Origin: Bartonella sp. ML70XJBT.G | Lineage (GTDB): Bacteria; Pseudomonadota; Alphaproteobacteria; Rhizobiales; Rhizobiaceae | Length of the DNA: 64,000 nt | Direction: 5' to 3' | Assembly (NCBI RefSeq): GCF_028618575.1 | Contig: NZ_JAQITA010000013.1 | Span: forward strand, 1 to 64,000 | Shown: piece by piece, positions 1-8,439 of the stretch | How positions within the stretch are numbered: position 1 is the stretch's first letter | Layout: each line of letters opens with the position of its first letter | The notes under the pieces: model-generated | Databases searched by the model: none | The model's input: only the letters and a program-made list of their open reading frames with translations | What the model was told of the DNA's origin: nothing | Made by a program: the position numbers and the translations under genes

Positions 1-14
1 CGGGGATTTTCTGC

Positions 15-1043
15 TTGAAGAGATGGGAAGTTTGCTGCATGGTGAACATTCTCTTGGATAATATTGCTGTGGGGGGCTTGATGCTACAGAGTTCGTGGTT
101 TTTGCCGTTTTTACTGCTCTTATGCTTTTGGGTTGTTTCCTTGGCTTTTCTTTATAGGATGGCTGCGCGGCGTAAAGTGACAGGGTGGATGTTTTGGTGG
201 TGGATGATATCGTATGGCATTCTTGTTGCCTTCTTCGGTTTTCTTTTCGCTGGTGTGAAGAGAGAGGGTATGAGCGCAGAGTTGTTGTGGAAGGGGGTAG
301 CATTTTCCTGCTTGTTTGGCATTGTCCTTGGTTTGCTGTATGCGGGTGTGAAGAGTATGCCTGCTCTCTGGGGGAGATTCGTGAAAGCAGTGGTGTTTTG
401 CTGCATGGTGGGTGTTTTCCTTCTGCTTGCTTTTGTGGGAGCCAGAAATATTGCTCTCTTAAATGCAATATTCTGGACCGGGTTGGTGTTTGCTCTCCTG
501 TTGAAATTGCTTTTAGTTTTGCTGATACGGGAGAAAGGTAAGGGGTTCGTGCAGAGCTTGTCGTGGCTTGCGGAGTTTGTGCTGTCGTTTTGCTGTTGTG
601 GAACAAACGTGGTGTTTATTACTGGGATCGCGAGGGATATGGGGGGTGCGTGGGGGGTGCTTTTGAAGGGAATAGCCTTTCTTTGCATTACTGGAGTCAT
701 TTTGTACTTTGCTCTTGTGGGAGTGAAAAGTAGGGAGTTTATGTGGGGGGGATCTTTGAAGCTAATATCGCTTCTTATTGTGTTGGATATGCCTTTGGCT
801 TGGCTGATATGGAAGCTGGGTATGTGGAGGGGGGATGGTGTATCTATCTTGAAACACTTGGTGTTTTGCAACATTGTTGGAGTCTTGTTGGGTTGTGCTG
901 TTGTGGGAGCGAAGAGTAAGGGGCTCGCGTGGCTGTGGTTTTCAAAGGATTGGGTATTTTACTCCATTTGTGGATTTCTTTCCCTTTTTCTTTATGAGGG
1001 AGCAAGGTGTGCTCTTGTGGTGGGCGAGGCATTCTGGCGCTAG
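15..1043 (+). CDS. Repetitive multi-pass membrane protein, copy 1
   Basis: I do not recognise a family. The 342-residue product is almost entirely hydrophobic, with about nine predicted membrane spans. Several spans are variants of one module: a Phe-rich start, a conserved Gly (for example in VAFSCLFGIVLGLL), then a basic loop beginning GVKS or GARN. The module recurs at least five times, so the protein seems built by internal duplication. The frame opens at TTG (15); ATG codons at 39 and 81 are equally plausible starts and no good ribosome binding site decides. The gene is followed 100 bp later by a second copy with a near-identical 5' end. Upstream sequence is cut by the window edge, so further copies may lie to the left. 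Its position beside the primase suggests a phage-module accessory gene; the function is unknown. Confidence 0.55.
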   Translation: MKRWEVCCMVNILLDNIAVGGLMLQSSWFLPFLLLLCFWVVSLAFLYRMAARRKVTGWMFWWWMISYGILVAFFGFLFAGVKREGMSAELLWKGVAFSCLFGIVLGLLYAGVKSMPALWGRFVKAVVFCCMVGVFLLLAFVGARNIALLNAIFWTGLVFALLLKLLLVLLIREKGKGFVQSLSWLAEFVLSFCCCGTNVVFITGIARDMGGAWGVLLKGIAFLCITGVILYFALVGVKSREFMWGGSLKLISLLIVLDMPLAWLIWKLGMWRGDGVSILKHLVFCNIVGVLLGCAVVGAKSKGLAWLWFSKDWVFYSICGFLSLFLYEGARCALVVGEAFWR

Positions 1044-1130
1044 GGGGTGTTTTGCTCCATTGTCCGTGTTATCTGTGGCTGAGAGAGTGCTTTTCGCTTT
1101 GAGAGGGAGCAGCTGTCTGCGTTGATAGCA

Positions 1131-1289
1131 CGGGGATTTTCTGCTTGAAGAGATGGGAAGTTTGCTGCATGGTGAACATTCTCTTGGATAATATTGCTGT
1201 GGGGGGCTTGATGCTACAGAGTTCGTGGTTTTTGCCGTTTTTACTGCTCTTATGCTTTTGGGTTGTTTCCTTGGCTTTTCTTTATAGGG
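1131..1289 (+). repeat. 159-bp exact direct repeat of window positions 1-159
   Basis: The first 159 bases of the window recur without visible mismatch here, covering the leader and first ~48 codons of both membrane-protein genes. The copies diverge abruptly afterwards. This indicates a recent tandem duplication or gene conversion of the 5' part. Confidence 0.9.
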
Positions 1290-1921
1290 TGGCTGCGTGC
1301 CGTGGGGTGATGGGTTTGATGTTTTGGCGGTGGGTGATGATTTATGGCATTCTTGCCGCCTACTTGGGTTTTGTTTGTGCTGGTGTGGGTTGTGGAGCTG
1401 TGAGCGCACAGTTGTTGTGCAAGGGGGCAGTATTTTCCTGCTTGTTTGGCATTGTCCTTGGTTTGCTGCATGGGGGCGTAAAGAGTCTGCCTGCCGCGTG
1501 GGGGCTGGTTGTGCAGGCATTGGCATTTTGTTGCTTTTCCGGCGTTATCCTTCTGATTGCTTTTGAAGGAGTTATGCATATTGGTATCATGAGGGGGATA
1601 TTCTTGAAAGGGTTGGTATTTGCTCTCCTGTTGAAATTGCTCGTGGCTTTGCTGATGCGGGAGGGTGATGATGCAGTCTTGCAGAGGTCGTTGCGTGTTT
1701 TGAATTGTCTGCTGGTTGGTTGCATTTGGGGATGTGCCTTGATGTTTGTTGCTGCAGGAGTCGAGCACTTGGGGTGGAGTTGGCTTTGGTTCTCGAATGT
1801 GTTTGTATTGATTGGTATCAATGGATTTTTCTCTCCTTTTCTTTATCAGGGAGCAAGATGTGCTCTTGTGGTGGGGGAGGCGTTTTTTAAGAGAGTGGGC
1901 TTGATGGGACGCTCCAGATAA
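1145..1921 (+). CDS. Repetitive multi-pass membrane protein, copy 2
   Basis: This 258-residue paralogue of the upstream gene shares its first ~48 residues almost exactly, the central FSCLFGIVLGLL module and the C-terminal block ending GARCALVVGEAF. It lacks about two of the membrane modules found in copy 1, as expected from loss or gain of repeat units. The last ~12 residues differ because the frame runs into the 3' end of the convergent primase-helicase gene, with a 76-bp antisense overlap. It is strongly hydrophobic throughout with about seven predicted spans, no recognised domain and no known role. A TTG (1145) or internal ATGs may serve as start, as for copy 1. Confidence 0.5.
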   Translation: MKRWEVCCMVNILLDNIAVGGLMLQSSWFLPFLLLLCFWVVSLAFLYRVAACRGVMGLMFWRWVMIYGILAAYLGFVCAGVGCGAVSAQLLCKGAVFSCLFGIVLGLLHGGVKSLPAAWGLVVQALAFCCFSGVILLIAFEGVMHIGIMRGIFLKGLVFALLLKLLVALLMREGDDAVLQRSLRVLNCLLVGCIWGCALMFVAAGVEHLGWSWLWFSNVFVLIGINGFFSPFLYQGARCALVVGEAFFKRVGLMGRSR

Positions 1922-4221
1922 CGCCGTGGCGTTGCGTGGTGTTCACAAGAACAGCGATAGCGATAGGTTTTTTTGTCAAACCAAAGACCTATTTTGCCTT
2001 CAAAATCACCGGAACGTTGTTTGGCAATATTCATAATAACGCTTGGGCGTTTTTCTAAATCTGCTTTTTCTTGTGTGAGAGAGGCTGCAAAAATTTTGTC
2101 TTCTAAGGATCTATTGCGCCAAATGGTGATGATGTTAAAAGCATTGGCACCAATCTCTGAGGCGCCTTTAATATCTTCTGTGCCTGGGATATCTTTATCG
2201 AGCCCTCCTTTGCGGGCATGGGCAACAAGATGAATGTGCACATTGTTTAAAACAGCCCAATCAACCATTTTATAAACCGCTTGTTCTTGACCGGCATAGT
2301 CATCTGAGGCAATGCCAAGCCGCATGAGACTGTCGATGATAAATTGATCGCAGCCATAACGCGCGCGGCAATAGTCAAAGACATTGAGCAGGGTGTCGAC
2401 GTTCGATTTGCCCACATGTTCATAAAGAATAAGCCCATCATCCAAAAATTGGAGAACCCGTTCAATCATTTCTCTTGTGGGTTGTTCTAAGCCGCCGGTT
2501 TGTTTGGTTAAACGGCGTAGAGATTGTGCGCCTTTCATTTCTAGAGAGGCTAAGCAAAGACGGCTGTTTTGCGAAATCCAATGGGGAATGCAGTCTGATA
2601 ACAATTGGCTTTTTCCTGCTCCACTGGCTCCACTCCAGAGCGTTAATTCTGCGGGGCGAAAATGCAATTTGCCATTCAGTTTGGGATAGGGAAGCGTATA
2701 ACCAATATGTTGTTCGGGTTCTGGCCAAAACAGTCCTATGACTTGCTCTTTATAGTCTGAGGCGTGCCGTAAACCTTCTGGCGCAAAGCTTTTTGCTGCG
2801 GCAAAGGCTGCTCTTATGGTGGCGGCATCAATCCCTGCGGTGAGACAGTCATTGGCATCTTTGCGTGGTAAGCGTACACGGTAGCAGCGGTGACGACCAA
2901 GCCTGCTGGCAATCTCATGGGCTGCTTCTTCGCCAGGTTTATCCATATCGGTGGCTAAAAAAATGGTTTCAAAGGATTCTAAATGGTCAAATTCATTTTC
3001 AATCCAGTTTTGTTTGCCTCCACTGCCTCCTCCAAACGGTACCGAGACCGCGGGATATCCATAGGCGGCAAGTGAGAGTGCATCAATTTCTCCTTCCGTG
3101 ATAACAAGAATTCTATTGGTGGTGGTCTGATTGGCGCTCCCATGGCTGGAAGAAAAAGCTTGGTTTAGCGACAAGGAGTCAGAGGTGAGGGCATTGTCTG
3201 GGGCGCAGGTGGCAGCCCTAGTGGTGGAGGTGTGCTTTGTGAGCGAAGAGCTTGTGGTGGTGTGGTGTGTGTCTTCCTGTACATTTGTAGAGGTGCTGAG
3301 GCTTATGGGCGAATGGTGAAAGCTTTGCGTGTCTGCTGGTGGATTAGGATTTTGGCTGCCTTTGTAGAGCGTGTGGTTTGTGGAAACGGTGTCGCCCGTG
3401 GTGGAAGAGGTAAGGCTTTGGCGATGGATTTCCGTCTTGAGAGTGTGGTTGGTACGAGAGGTGTTGTTCGTGGGGATGTGGCTCTCCTGCATGTCTGTGG
3501 AGTTATTGAGGCTCGTGATGGAGATGGTTGTGCCTTCCAGTACCGGTATGGGGGGGCTAAGGTTTATGGGTGAAGGATGAGAGTTTTGTGTGTTTGTTGG
3601 TGAGGGATGATTTTGGCTGTCTTTGTGGGGCGTATTGTCTATGGGGTAAAGTGCTTGCCAGCCAAATAAAATCGCTTCACATTGAGCCGCTGTTGGTTTG
3701 GTTTTTGCTCCTGCTTGTGCTAACCGTTCTTTCACTAAGGCAAGGGTGCCATCGGGCTTATAAAAGGGGAAAATGATTTTTTCACCATCTTCTCCTATGC
3801 GGTAGCGCTTTAAAATCTCTAGGGGAATACCGCGTTCTTTGTTGAGGTAAGTTTTGACTAAATTTTCTGGTGTGCCGCATGGAGGAGCCGGTGGACGACG
3901 ATAGGAACGATGCGGTGCCATAAAAGGTTTGGGACGCGTAAGGTTGAGAAAGGCGCGGGCTTCTTCTAACGCTTGCGAAAGACTTAGTCCTTTGACTTCA
4001 CACCAAAGATCTAACAAATCTCCTCCCTTGCCTTCTGCAAAATCATACCAAAGACCGGCTTTACTACCGCTTAAGCACACCGATAAACTTTGACCAGCCT
4101 CACCACGGGTGTTGCCTATAATCCAATCATTGCCTCGTCTGTGCCCTTTTGGGAGAAGCATTTCTGCTACCACTCCTGCTTGTGTGTTAAGCTGCTGTTT
4201 GATGTCAAAAATTGTGCTCAT
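1846..4221 (-). CDS. Phage-type primase-helicase (Toprim + DnaB-like ATPase) with low-complexity insert
   Basis: The 791-residue protein is a bifunctional replication protein expected to prime and unwind DNA at a phage-type origin. Residues 1-190 match the N-terminal zinc-free primase region of phage and plasmid primases. The Toprim core follows, with an EGEIDAL motif near 376 and the metal-binding DMDKPG near 425. The C-terminal RecA-like helicase carries Walker A GASGAGKS (about 531-538), Walker B ending FIIDS (about 628) and a VAHARK motif near 667. Residues ~195-369 are a Ser/Thr/Asn/His-rich insert splitting the primase domain just before Toprim; normal homologues lack it. The last ~35 residues are read from sequence antisense to a membrane-protein gene and are probably not ancestral. 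The gene is transcribed away from the DUF1376 gene upstream on the same strand. It plausibly forms the core of a run-off replication locus. Confidence 0.85.
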   Translation of the reverse strand: MSTIFDIKQQLNTQAGVVAEMLLPKGHRRGNDWIIGNTRGEAGQSLSVCLSGSKAGLWYDFAEGKGGDLLDLWCEVKGLSLSQALEEARAFLNLTRPKPFMAPHRSYRRPPAPPCGTPENLVKTYLNKERGIPLEILKRYRIGEDGEKIIFPFYKPDGTLALVKERLAQAGAKTKPTAAQCEAILFGWQALYPIDNTPHKDSQNHPSPTNTQNSHPSPINLSPPIPVLEGTTISITSLNNSTDMQESHIPTNNTSRTNHTLKTEIHRQSLTSSTTGDTVSTNHTLYKGSQNPNPPADTQSFHHSPISLSTSTNVQEDTHHTTTSSSLTKHTSTTRAATCAPDNALTSDSLSLNQAFSSSHGSANQTTTNRILVITEGEIDALSLAAYGYPAVSVPFGGGSGGKQNWIENEFDHLESFETIFLATDMDKPGEEAAHEIASRLGRHRCYRVRLPRKDANDCLTAGIDAATIRAAFAAAKSFAPEGLRHASDYKEQVIGLFWPEPEQHIGYTLPYPKLNGKLHFRPAELTLWSGASGAGKSQLLSDCIPHWISQNSRLCLASLEMKGAQSLRRLTKQTGGLEQPTREMIERVLQFLDDGLILYEHVGKSNVDTLLNVFDYCRARYGCDQFIIDSLMRLGIASDDYAGQEQAVYKMVDWAVLNNVHIHLVAHARKGGLDKDIPGTEDIKGASEIGANAFNIITIWRNRSLEDKIFAASLTQEKADLEKRPSVIMNIAKQRSGDFEGKIGLWFDKKTYRYRCSCEHHATPRRYLERPIKPTLLKNASPTTRAHLAP
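3115..3639 (-). repeat. In-frame Ser/Thr/Asn-rich insert in primase gene
   Basis: About 175 codons of low-complexity sequence interrupt the primase without breaking its frame. The stretch starting EGTTISITSLNNST (codon 229) closely matches EGTTISATSLNNST in the neighbouring DUF1376 gene (codon 320), and the following ~25 residues also align. The + strand of the insert is strongly G/T-rich. Confidence 0.8.
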
Positions 4222-4254
4222 ATCGATATCTGTGGTTGTTGATAGGTTTTAAGG

Positions 4255-5560
4255 GTGCCGTTTCCTCTTGTTTTGTGGACTCTGTGTGAGAAGAAAAAAG
4301 GGCAAGGGTTTCTTGATGTTCTTTTATCTGCCTGTTCTTTTGGCAAAAGCTGTTGCTTCATGGGGGCAGTTCACTTTTCAGCATTTCTTTGCCACTTTTG
4401 GCATGCCACGGGTTATGAATTTTTCTCCTATGCGAGAGCGCTTTAAAATCTCAAGAGGGATGTGGCGTTTTTGCCATTGGGCTTATTTCTGCTTTTAATC
4501 CTTGCAAAATTGCGGCACCAATCTCTGTTTGCCAATCGCTTGGAAGATATCGTCGGTATAATCATGGGAATTTGTTTGCGCGTGTTGAAGCCAATGTTTG
4601 TGGAAGAGGGTATGTGGCATGGTGGAGGTGTGGTTTGTCACCTGTAGAATTGTTGAGGCTTGCTGGGGCATGATGAGAGCTTTGCGTGTTTGTTTGTATA
4701 CCAAGGCTTTGGTTGTGCATGTTGGGATTATGGCTTGTGAGAGAGAAGGTATTGCTCGTGGTGATATGCTCTTCCTGTAAGCGTGAGGTTTGGGAATGCT
4801 GAGAGATTTGCTTGTCTGCTGGGGGGGTAGGATTTTGGCTGTCTTTTTGGAGCGCGTGGTTTGTGGGAACGGTGTCGCCCGTGGAAGAGGCAAGGTTTTG
4901 GCGATGGTTTTCCGTATGGGGAATGTGGTTGGCGCGTGAGGCGTTGTCCGTGGCAGTGTCTTTCTGCACGTGTGTGAGGGTGTTGAAGTTTGCTGGTGGG
5001 GCAAGGCTTTGAGTTTTTCCGCTGGTGTTGAGGATGTGCGTTGTGGTGAAAAGTGCATCGCCTGTTGGGGAGATGGTATGACTGTGCGTGTTTGGAGTAT
5101 GATCCCTGAGAAAGGGGGTATTGCCTTCCTGTATGGGTGTTGGGGTTGGGAGGTTTGTGGTGGAGATGGTGTGGTTTGTCTCCTCCTGCATACCTGTAGA
5201 GTTGTTGAGATTTGTTGGGGCATGATGAGAGCTTTGCGTGTTTGTTGGTATGCCAAGGCTTTGGTTGCGCATGTGGGAGATGGGCTTTATGGGCATGGTG
5301 GGGGCATGGTTTCTATTTGTTTGCAAGTTTGTAGGGTGGTTGAGGTTTTCTGGTGTGTGTCTAGAGATTTGCTTGTTTGCCAGTGGGGTATGATTTTGGA
5401 TGCTTGTGTTTGTGGTGTGTTGTGTGGAAGAGGGACATTGCTCATGTGGGCAGGCTCCTTCTGCAAGTGTATGGGGTTAAGCTTTGCTGCTCAATGACTT
5501 GGTACGTCTGATGGTAGCGTGGCAAAATTCTCTGTTGCATCTTGGTTGGTGAGGTGGGAA
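4255..5560 (-). pseudogene. Decayed partial copy of the DUF1376 replication gene
   Basis: This stretch aligns with the C-terminal two-thirds of the intact gene at 5644-7302. The sequence around 4290-4400 matches 5745-5870, which encodes the DYW/ATWRNW domain. The sequence near 5525-5560 matches that near 6690-6730. The middle is filled with expanded units of the Ser/Thr/Asn-rich module. No frame is open across the whole segment; long open stretches on the minus strand (4495-5326) are repeat-encoded only. It lies directly downstream of the parent gene's 3' end, so a tandem partial duplication followed by decay is the simplest origin. Confidence 0.7.
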
Positions 5561-5643
5561 AAAAATGCACTCAAGAGAGGTGAAAAACAGAGGTTATAGG
5601 TCGTCTCCCGTTTGCTCTCCTCTTCCAAAAGCAAAAAAATTGT

Positions 5644-7302
5644 TTAAAAATTATGCTCATGTTCGTTGGCCGAGTAGTTGATAAGACTGCGGTAAAGGAC
5701 TTCATTTTCTTTTTCCTTATTTGGCTGTGATGGGCGGCTTTGAGAAGAAAAAAGGGCAAGCCTTTCCTGATGTGCTTTTATCCGTTCAATCTCGCGGCGA
5801 AACCAGTTGCGCCATGTGGCTTGCCAATCCACTTTAAGCGCGTCTTTGCCGCTTTTGGCATGCCAATAATCGCGAAATTTCTTTTCTTGCCAGCGCGCTT
5901 GCTCTTCACTCAAACCTTCTAAAATTGCCGCTTCAATGTCTGCTTGCCAATCACTGGGAAGACGATGCCCTTTGGGAAGCGCTGTGCGTCTTTTGGCTTT
6001 GCTGCGTGCCTCGCTGATGCGAGGTGAGGAAATGGAGTTTGGCGTGGTGGAGGTGGGGTCTAGGGGGGCGTTGCCTTTGGTGGTGTGCTCTTCTTGCAAG
6101 TTTGTGGAGGTGAAGCTTGCTGTGGTGTGTGGAGAGATTTGCCTGTCTGCCGCTGAGGTAAGGTTTTGGCTGCTTGTGTCGGTGGCTGGAATTGTGGAAG
6201 AGGGGGTGGTGGAAGAGGCAAGCCTTTGGGGATGGCTGTCCGTATTGGGAGTGTGGTTCGTGCGTGGGGTGTTGTTTGTGGAGGTGTGGCTCTTTTGCAT
6301 GCCTGTGGAGTTGTTGAGGCTCGTGGCGGAGATGGTTGTACCTTCCTGTACACCTGTGAGGTTTTCGAGGCTTGTTGGTGGCGCGCTTTGTATGCCTGCC
6401 TGTAGGGTATGATTTGGGGCGCCTGTGTCGGTGGCTTGAATGGCACAAGATGGCGTGTTGCTCGTGGTGGTGTGTTCTTCTTGTAAGTTTGTGGAGGTGA
6501 GTCTTGCTGTGGTGTGTGGAGAGATTTGCCTGTCTGCCGCTGAAGAAAGGTTTTGGCTGCTTGTGTCGAATATGGGCGTTGGAGTGGAAAATACATCCCC
6601 TGTTGTGGAGGTGGTGAGGTTCTCCTGTAAGAGTGGGGTGTCAGGGCTTATTGGGGGCGTGCTTTGTATGCCTGCCTGTAGAGGGGAAAAATTCTCCGTT
6701 GCATCTTGCGACTTGAGAGGAGGAAAAATTGCGCTCGATATCGACGCACAACTGAGCCTGCTCCATGAGCTTTCCTCTGATCTCTCCTCTTTTCGCGTGG
6801 TCAACAAAAATTTCTTTTCTAAAACACCGTCAGGTGTTTCCTTTTCTTCTCTATTCTGAGCTTCTGAATTTTGTTCATCATCTCTTGTACAACTTTTCTG
6901 CAGATGTGCAATCTCAGCATTGATTTTCTTGCGTTTTTTTGCCGAGCAATGTCCCGCAAAGGATTTTTGTTCAAGCAATTTTGCCCGCTCTTGAAAAACA
7001 GTCTCACAACGCTTGTTCCATAAACCATTCGCTAAGTTTAAAATCTTTCCCTCTTCTATCAGCATTTCTAAAACATTCACAAAAGTTCGCTTGTCACAGC
7101 CGCAAAGACGCGCTAAACGTTCTACCGATAACTCTAGAGGACGACCGCGGGCATACATTTCGTTAAGAAGAATTGTATAAATTCCAATTTCGTGGGCTCG
7201 CATGCCACGTACCCCCCCTAGAAAATCATTCTGATACCAACAAACATAAGGAAGTCTAGACGATTCATAATGAGGAGTTTCTTGGTGATGGGCATCTTTC
7301 AT
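5644..7302 (-). CDS. DUF1376/DnaT-like phage replication protein with repeat insert
   Basis: The 552-residue product has an N-terminal DUF1376 (YdaU-type) winged-helix region, residues ~18-110, typified by the start PYVCWYQNDFLGGVRGM. Its C-terminal domain (about 430-512) has the DYWHAK and DWQATWRNWFRREI signature of phage replication-initiation and helicase-loader proteins. It probably recruits the downstream primase-helicase to a phage-derived origin. Residues ~205-428 are a Ser/Thr/Asn-rich insert holding two near-identical ~31-residue units starting AADRQISPHTT (about 256 and 386) and two LQAGIQS units (208 and 300). The start ATG follows a divergent intergenic region that contains repressor operators. 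A decayed partial copy lies immediately downstream. Confidence 0.8.
   Translation of the reverse strand: MKDAHHQETPHYESSRLPYVCWYQNDFLGGVRGMRAHEIGIYTILLNEMYARGRPLELSVERLARLCGCDKRTFVNVLEMLIEEGKILNLANGLWNKRCETVFQERAKLLEQKSFAGHCSAKKRKKINAEIAHLQKSCTRDDEQNSEAQNREEKETPDGVLEKKFLLTTRKEERSEESSWSRLSCASISSAIFPPLKSQDATENFSPLQAGIQSTPPISPDTPLLQENLTTSTTGDVFSTPTPIFDTSSQNLSSAADRQISPHTTARLTSTNLQEEHTTTSNTPSCAIQATDTGAPNHTLQAGIQSAPPTSLENLTGVQEGTTISATSLNNSTGMQKSHTSTNNTPRTNHTPNTDSHPQRLASSTTPSSTIPATDTSSQNLTSAADRQISPHTTASFTSTNLQEEHTTKGNAPLDPTSTTPNSISSPRISEARSKAKRRTALPKGHRLPSDWQADIEAAILEGLSEEQARWQEKKFRDYWHAKSGKDALKVDWQATWRNWFRREIERIKAHQERLALFSSQSRPSQPNKEKENEVLYRSLINYSANEHEHNF
6019..6690 (-). repeat. In-frame Ser/Thr/Asn-rich repeat insert in DUF1376 gene
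   Basis: About 224 codons of imperfect peptide repeats separate two conserved domains. The same module appears in the primase gene and in the pseudogene at 4255-5560. Frame is preserved throughout, so expansion occurred under selection for an open frame or by duplication in multiples of three. Confidence 0.8.
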
Positions 7303-7383
7303 GCTTCAATCTCCTTGCTGCTTTTGTCATGTTGCTCTTCTTAATCAAACTGGAAATAGTCTGTTTATGCATCTATGGGATTT

Positions 7384-7551
7384 TTATCTGTTTGTTGGTA
7401 TCCGATTAAAATGTTTATGTTTGAGTCGAAGGAGTGCAGTTTTATTGTGGTCTGTCTCGCTTGATGGCGCTGCTTTAGGAGTTCCTTGATGACGTCTAAA
7501 AGAATTGCGCCTGCGCTCAATCTCCTGCAACTTGACCGTGTGAAGTTGCAT
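7384..7551 (-). CDS. Small basic protein, uncharacterised
   Basis: A 55-codon frame begins MQLHTVKLQEIERRRNSFRR and ends before the DUF1376 gene on the same strand. It is rich in Arg, His and Lys, as small phage regulators often are. There is no clear ribosome binding site and no recognised domain. It lies between the divergent repressor promoter and the replication gene, a usual place for a cII-like or cro-like gene. This is inference from position only. Confidence 0.35.
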   Translation of the reverse strand: MQLHTVKLQEIERRRNSFRRHQGTPKAAPSSETDHNKTALLRLKHKHFNRIPTNR

Positions 7552-7692
7552 AGATGGCAAAGGATAAATAAGACAATATTTCTCGATAAATGGGCTTGTG
7601 GGGGCGCCTTTTTCTATCCTGTGGGGTGATAAAGTGCTCTTTCGACCCGAAAATGAATTTTATCTCCCCTTCAATAAAATTTTTCCTTAATT

Positions 7693-7712
7693 TTATCCTT
7701 TTTAGAGGATAA
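7693..7712. promoter_or_regulatory. Probable repressor operator 1
   Basis: TTATCC, eight bases ending TAGA, then GGATAA forms an inverted repeat about 60 bp upstream of the XRE repressor start. It overlaps a possible -10 element (GATAAT, 7708). The same TATCC-N8-GGATA layout, again with TAGA before the second half-site, occurs at 8351-8368. Confidence 0.55.
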
Positions 7713-7773
7713 TGCAAGCTCGTTTTACAAAAAGGACGTGTTTTTTAAAAAGAACGCGCTATATGGTGAGACT

Positions 7774-8091
7774 ATGAATATCGATGGTTGGCGGCAGAGA
7801 TTAAGTGCTGTACTTGAAAAAAGTGGACGCTCAAAAAGATCAATTTCCCTCGCAGCCGGTAAAGGGGCTGGATATCTCCACTCAATCCTCATTGAGGGAA
7901 AAGAACCAACAATCGAATCTCTCTCGCGAATTTGTCACGAAATTAATATCAGTATGAATTATATCCTCTATGGTCAGGGCGCAAGTTCTGAAGATAAAGA
8001 ATTTATCGAGCTTATTTCAAAGCTTTCCCCTGAGGAGAGACAGGCAATTTTGACTCTTTTGCGTCGACCAAATGCCGGAGCATCAAAATAA
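7774..8091 (+). CDS. XRE-family phage repressor-like regulator
   Basis: The 105-residue protein from ATG 7774 carries an N-terminal helix-turn-helix (about residues 5-60, KSGRSKRSISLAAGKG to the MNYILYG end). This resembles the DNA-binding domain of phage C1/CI-type repressors. The C-terminus is short (EERQAILTLL) and lacks a LexA-like peptidase, so it would not be self-cleaved. An upstream in-frame start at 7738 is possible but lacks a better binding site. It is divergent from the replication genes and upstream of early genes. Two matching inverted repeats on either side of it are its likely operators, giving repression of replication-module genes and autoregulation. Confidence 0.75.
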   Translation: MNIDGWRQRLSAVLEKSGRSKRSISLAAGKGAGYLHSILIEGKEPTIESLSRICHEINISMNYILYGQGASSEDKEFIELISKLSPEERQAILTLLRRPNAGASK

Positions 8092-8152
8092 GCTCTTTCT
8101 GTGTCTTTGTATCAAGATTGCGCCAGTATTGGATCAATTCTAAATCACTCAT
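8012..8152 (-). CDS. Possible small protein antisense to repressor 3' end
   Basis: A 46-codon frame starts MSDLELIQYWRNLD with a good GGAG ribosome binding site seven bases upstream. It overlaps the repressor gene's last 80 bp on the opposite strand. Composition is protein-like (amphipathic helices), but overlap with a real gene makes it doubtful. Confidence 0.3.
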   Translation of the reverse strand: MSDLELIQYWRNLDTKTQKELILMLRHLVDAKESKLPVSPQGKALK

Positions 8153-8210
8153 TTTTAGCTCTCCTGTCTGTTGATAATGGAATTTGGTAAGAACAAATAG
8201 AGAACGGTAC

Positions 8211-8246
8211 AAGGACAACAGCGAGGACAACAGCGAGGACAACAGC
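8211..8246 (+). repeat. 12-bp tandem repeat, three copies
   Basis: The unit (A/G)AGGACAACAGC occurs three times head to tail between the repressor and the early promoter. It could be a set of protein-binding iterons or simple slippage. Confidence 0.8.
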
Positions 8247-8344
8247 GGCGATATCAGCTGGGAAAGAGACAATAAGTGGTGGTCGTGTTTGTCCTTTGAA
8301 CCTCGTAAAAATGAAAATATATCTTTTATTAAGGATAAAATAGT

Positions 8345-8372
8345 TTGACATATCCCCCATAGAGGATATAAG
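8345..8372 (+). promoter_or_regulatory. Early promoter overlapped by operator 2
   Basis: TTGACA (8345-8350), a 16-bp spacer and TATAAG (8367-8372) form a strong sigma70-type promoter for the genes at 8440 and 8836. The spacer is filled by the inverted repeat TATCC-N8-GGATA (8351-8368), matching operator 1. A repressor bound here would occlude the promoter. Confidence 0.65.
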
Positions 8373-8385
8373 GGTAACGCTATAT

Positions 8386-8409
8386 ACAGCTTTGTCAAGA
8401 CAAAGCTGT
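8386..8409 (+). promoter_or_regulatory. 11-bp perfect inverted repeat in the early leader
   Basis: ACAGCTTTGTC and GACAAAGCTGT are separated by two bases in the 5' leader of the 8440 gene, just downstream of its promoter. It may be a leader hairpin or another operator. It has no T-run, so it is not a classical terminator. Confidence 0.6.
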
Positions 8410-8439
8410 GCTTTATCAACTATCGAAAGGGGGGAAATT

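Noticed and set aside
152..874. Long open frame antisense to membrane-protein copy 1
   Set aside because: Its openness follows from the repetitive G/T-rich sense gene; there are no start signals or domain, and the sense frame has coherent membrane modules.
4495..5326. Two overlapping Ser/Thr/Pro-rich minus-strand frames
   Set aside because: They are repeat units of the decayed DUF1376 copy read in two frames; neither includes the flanking conserved domain.
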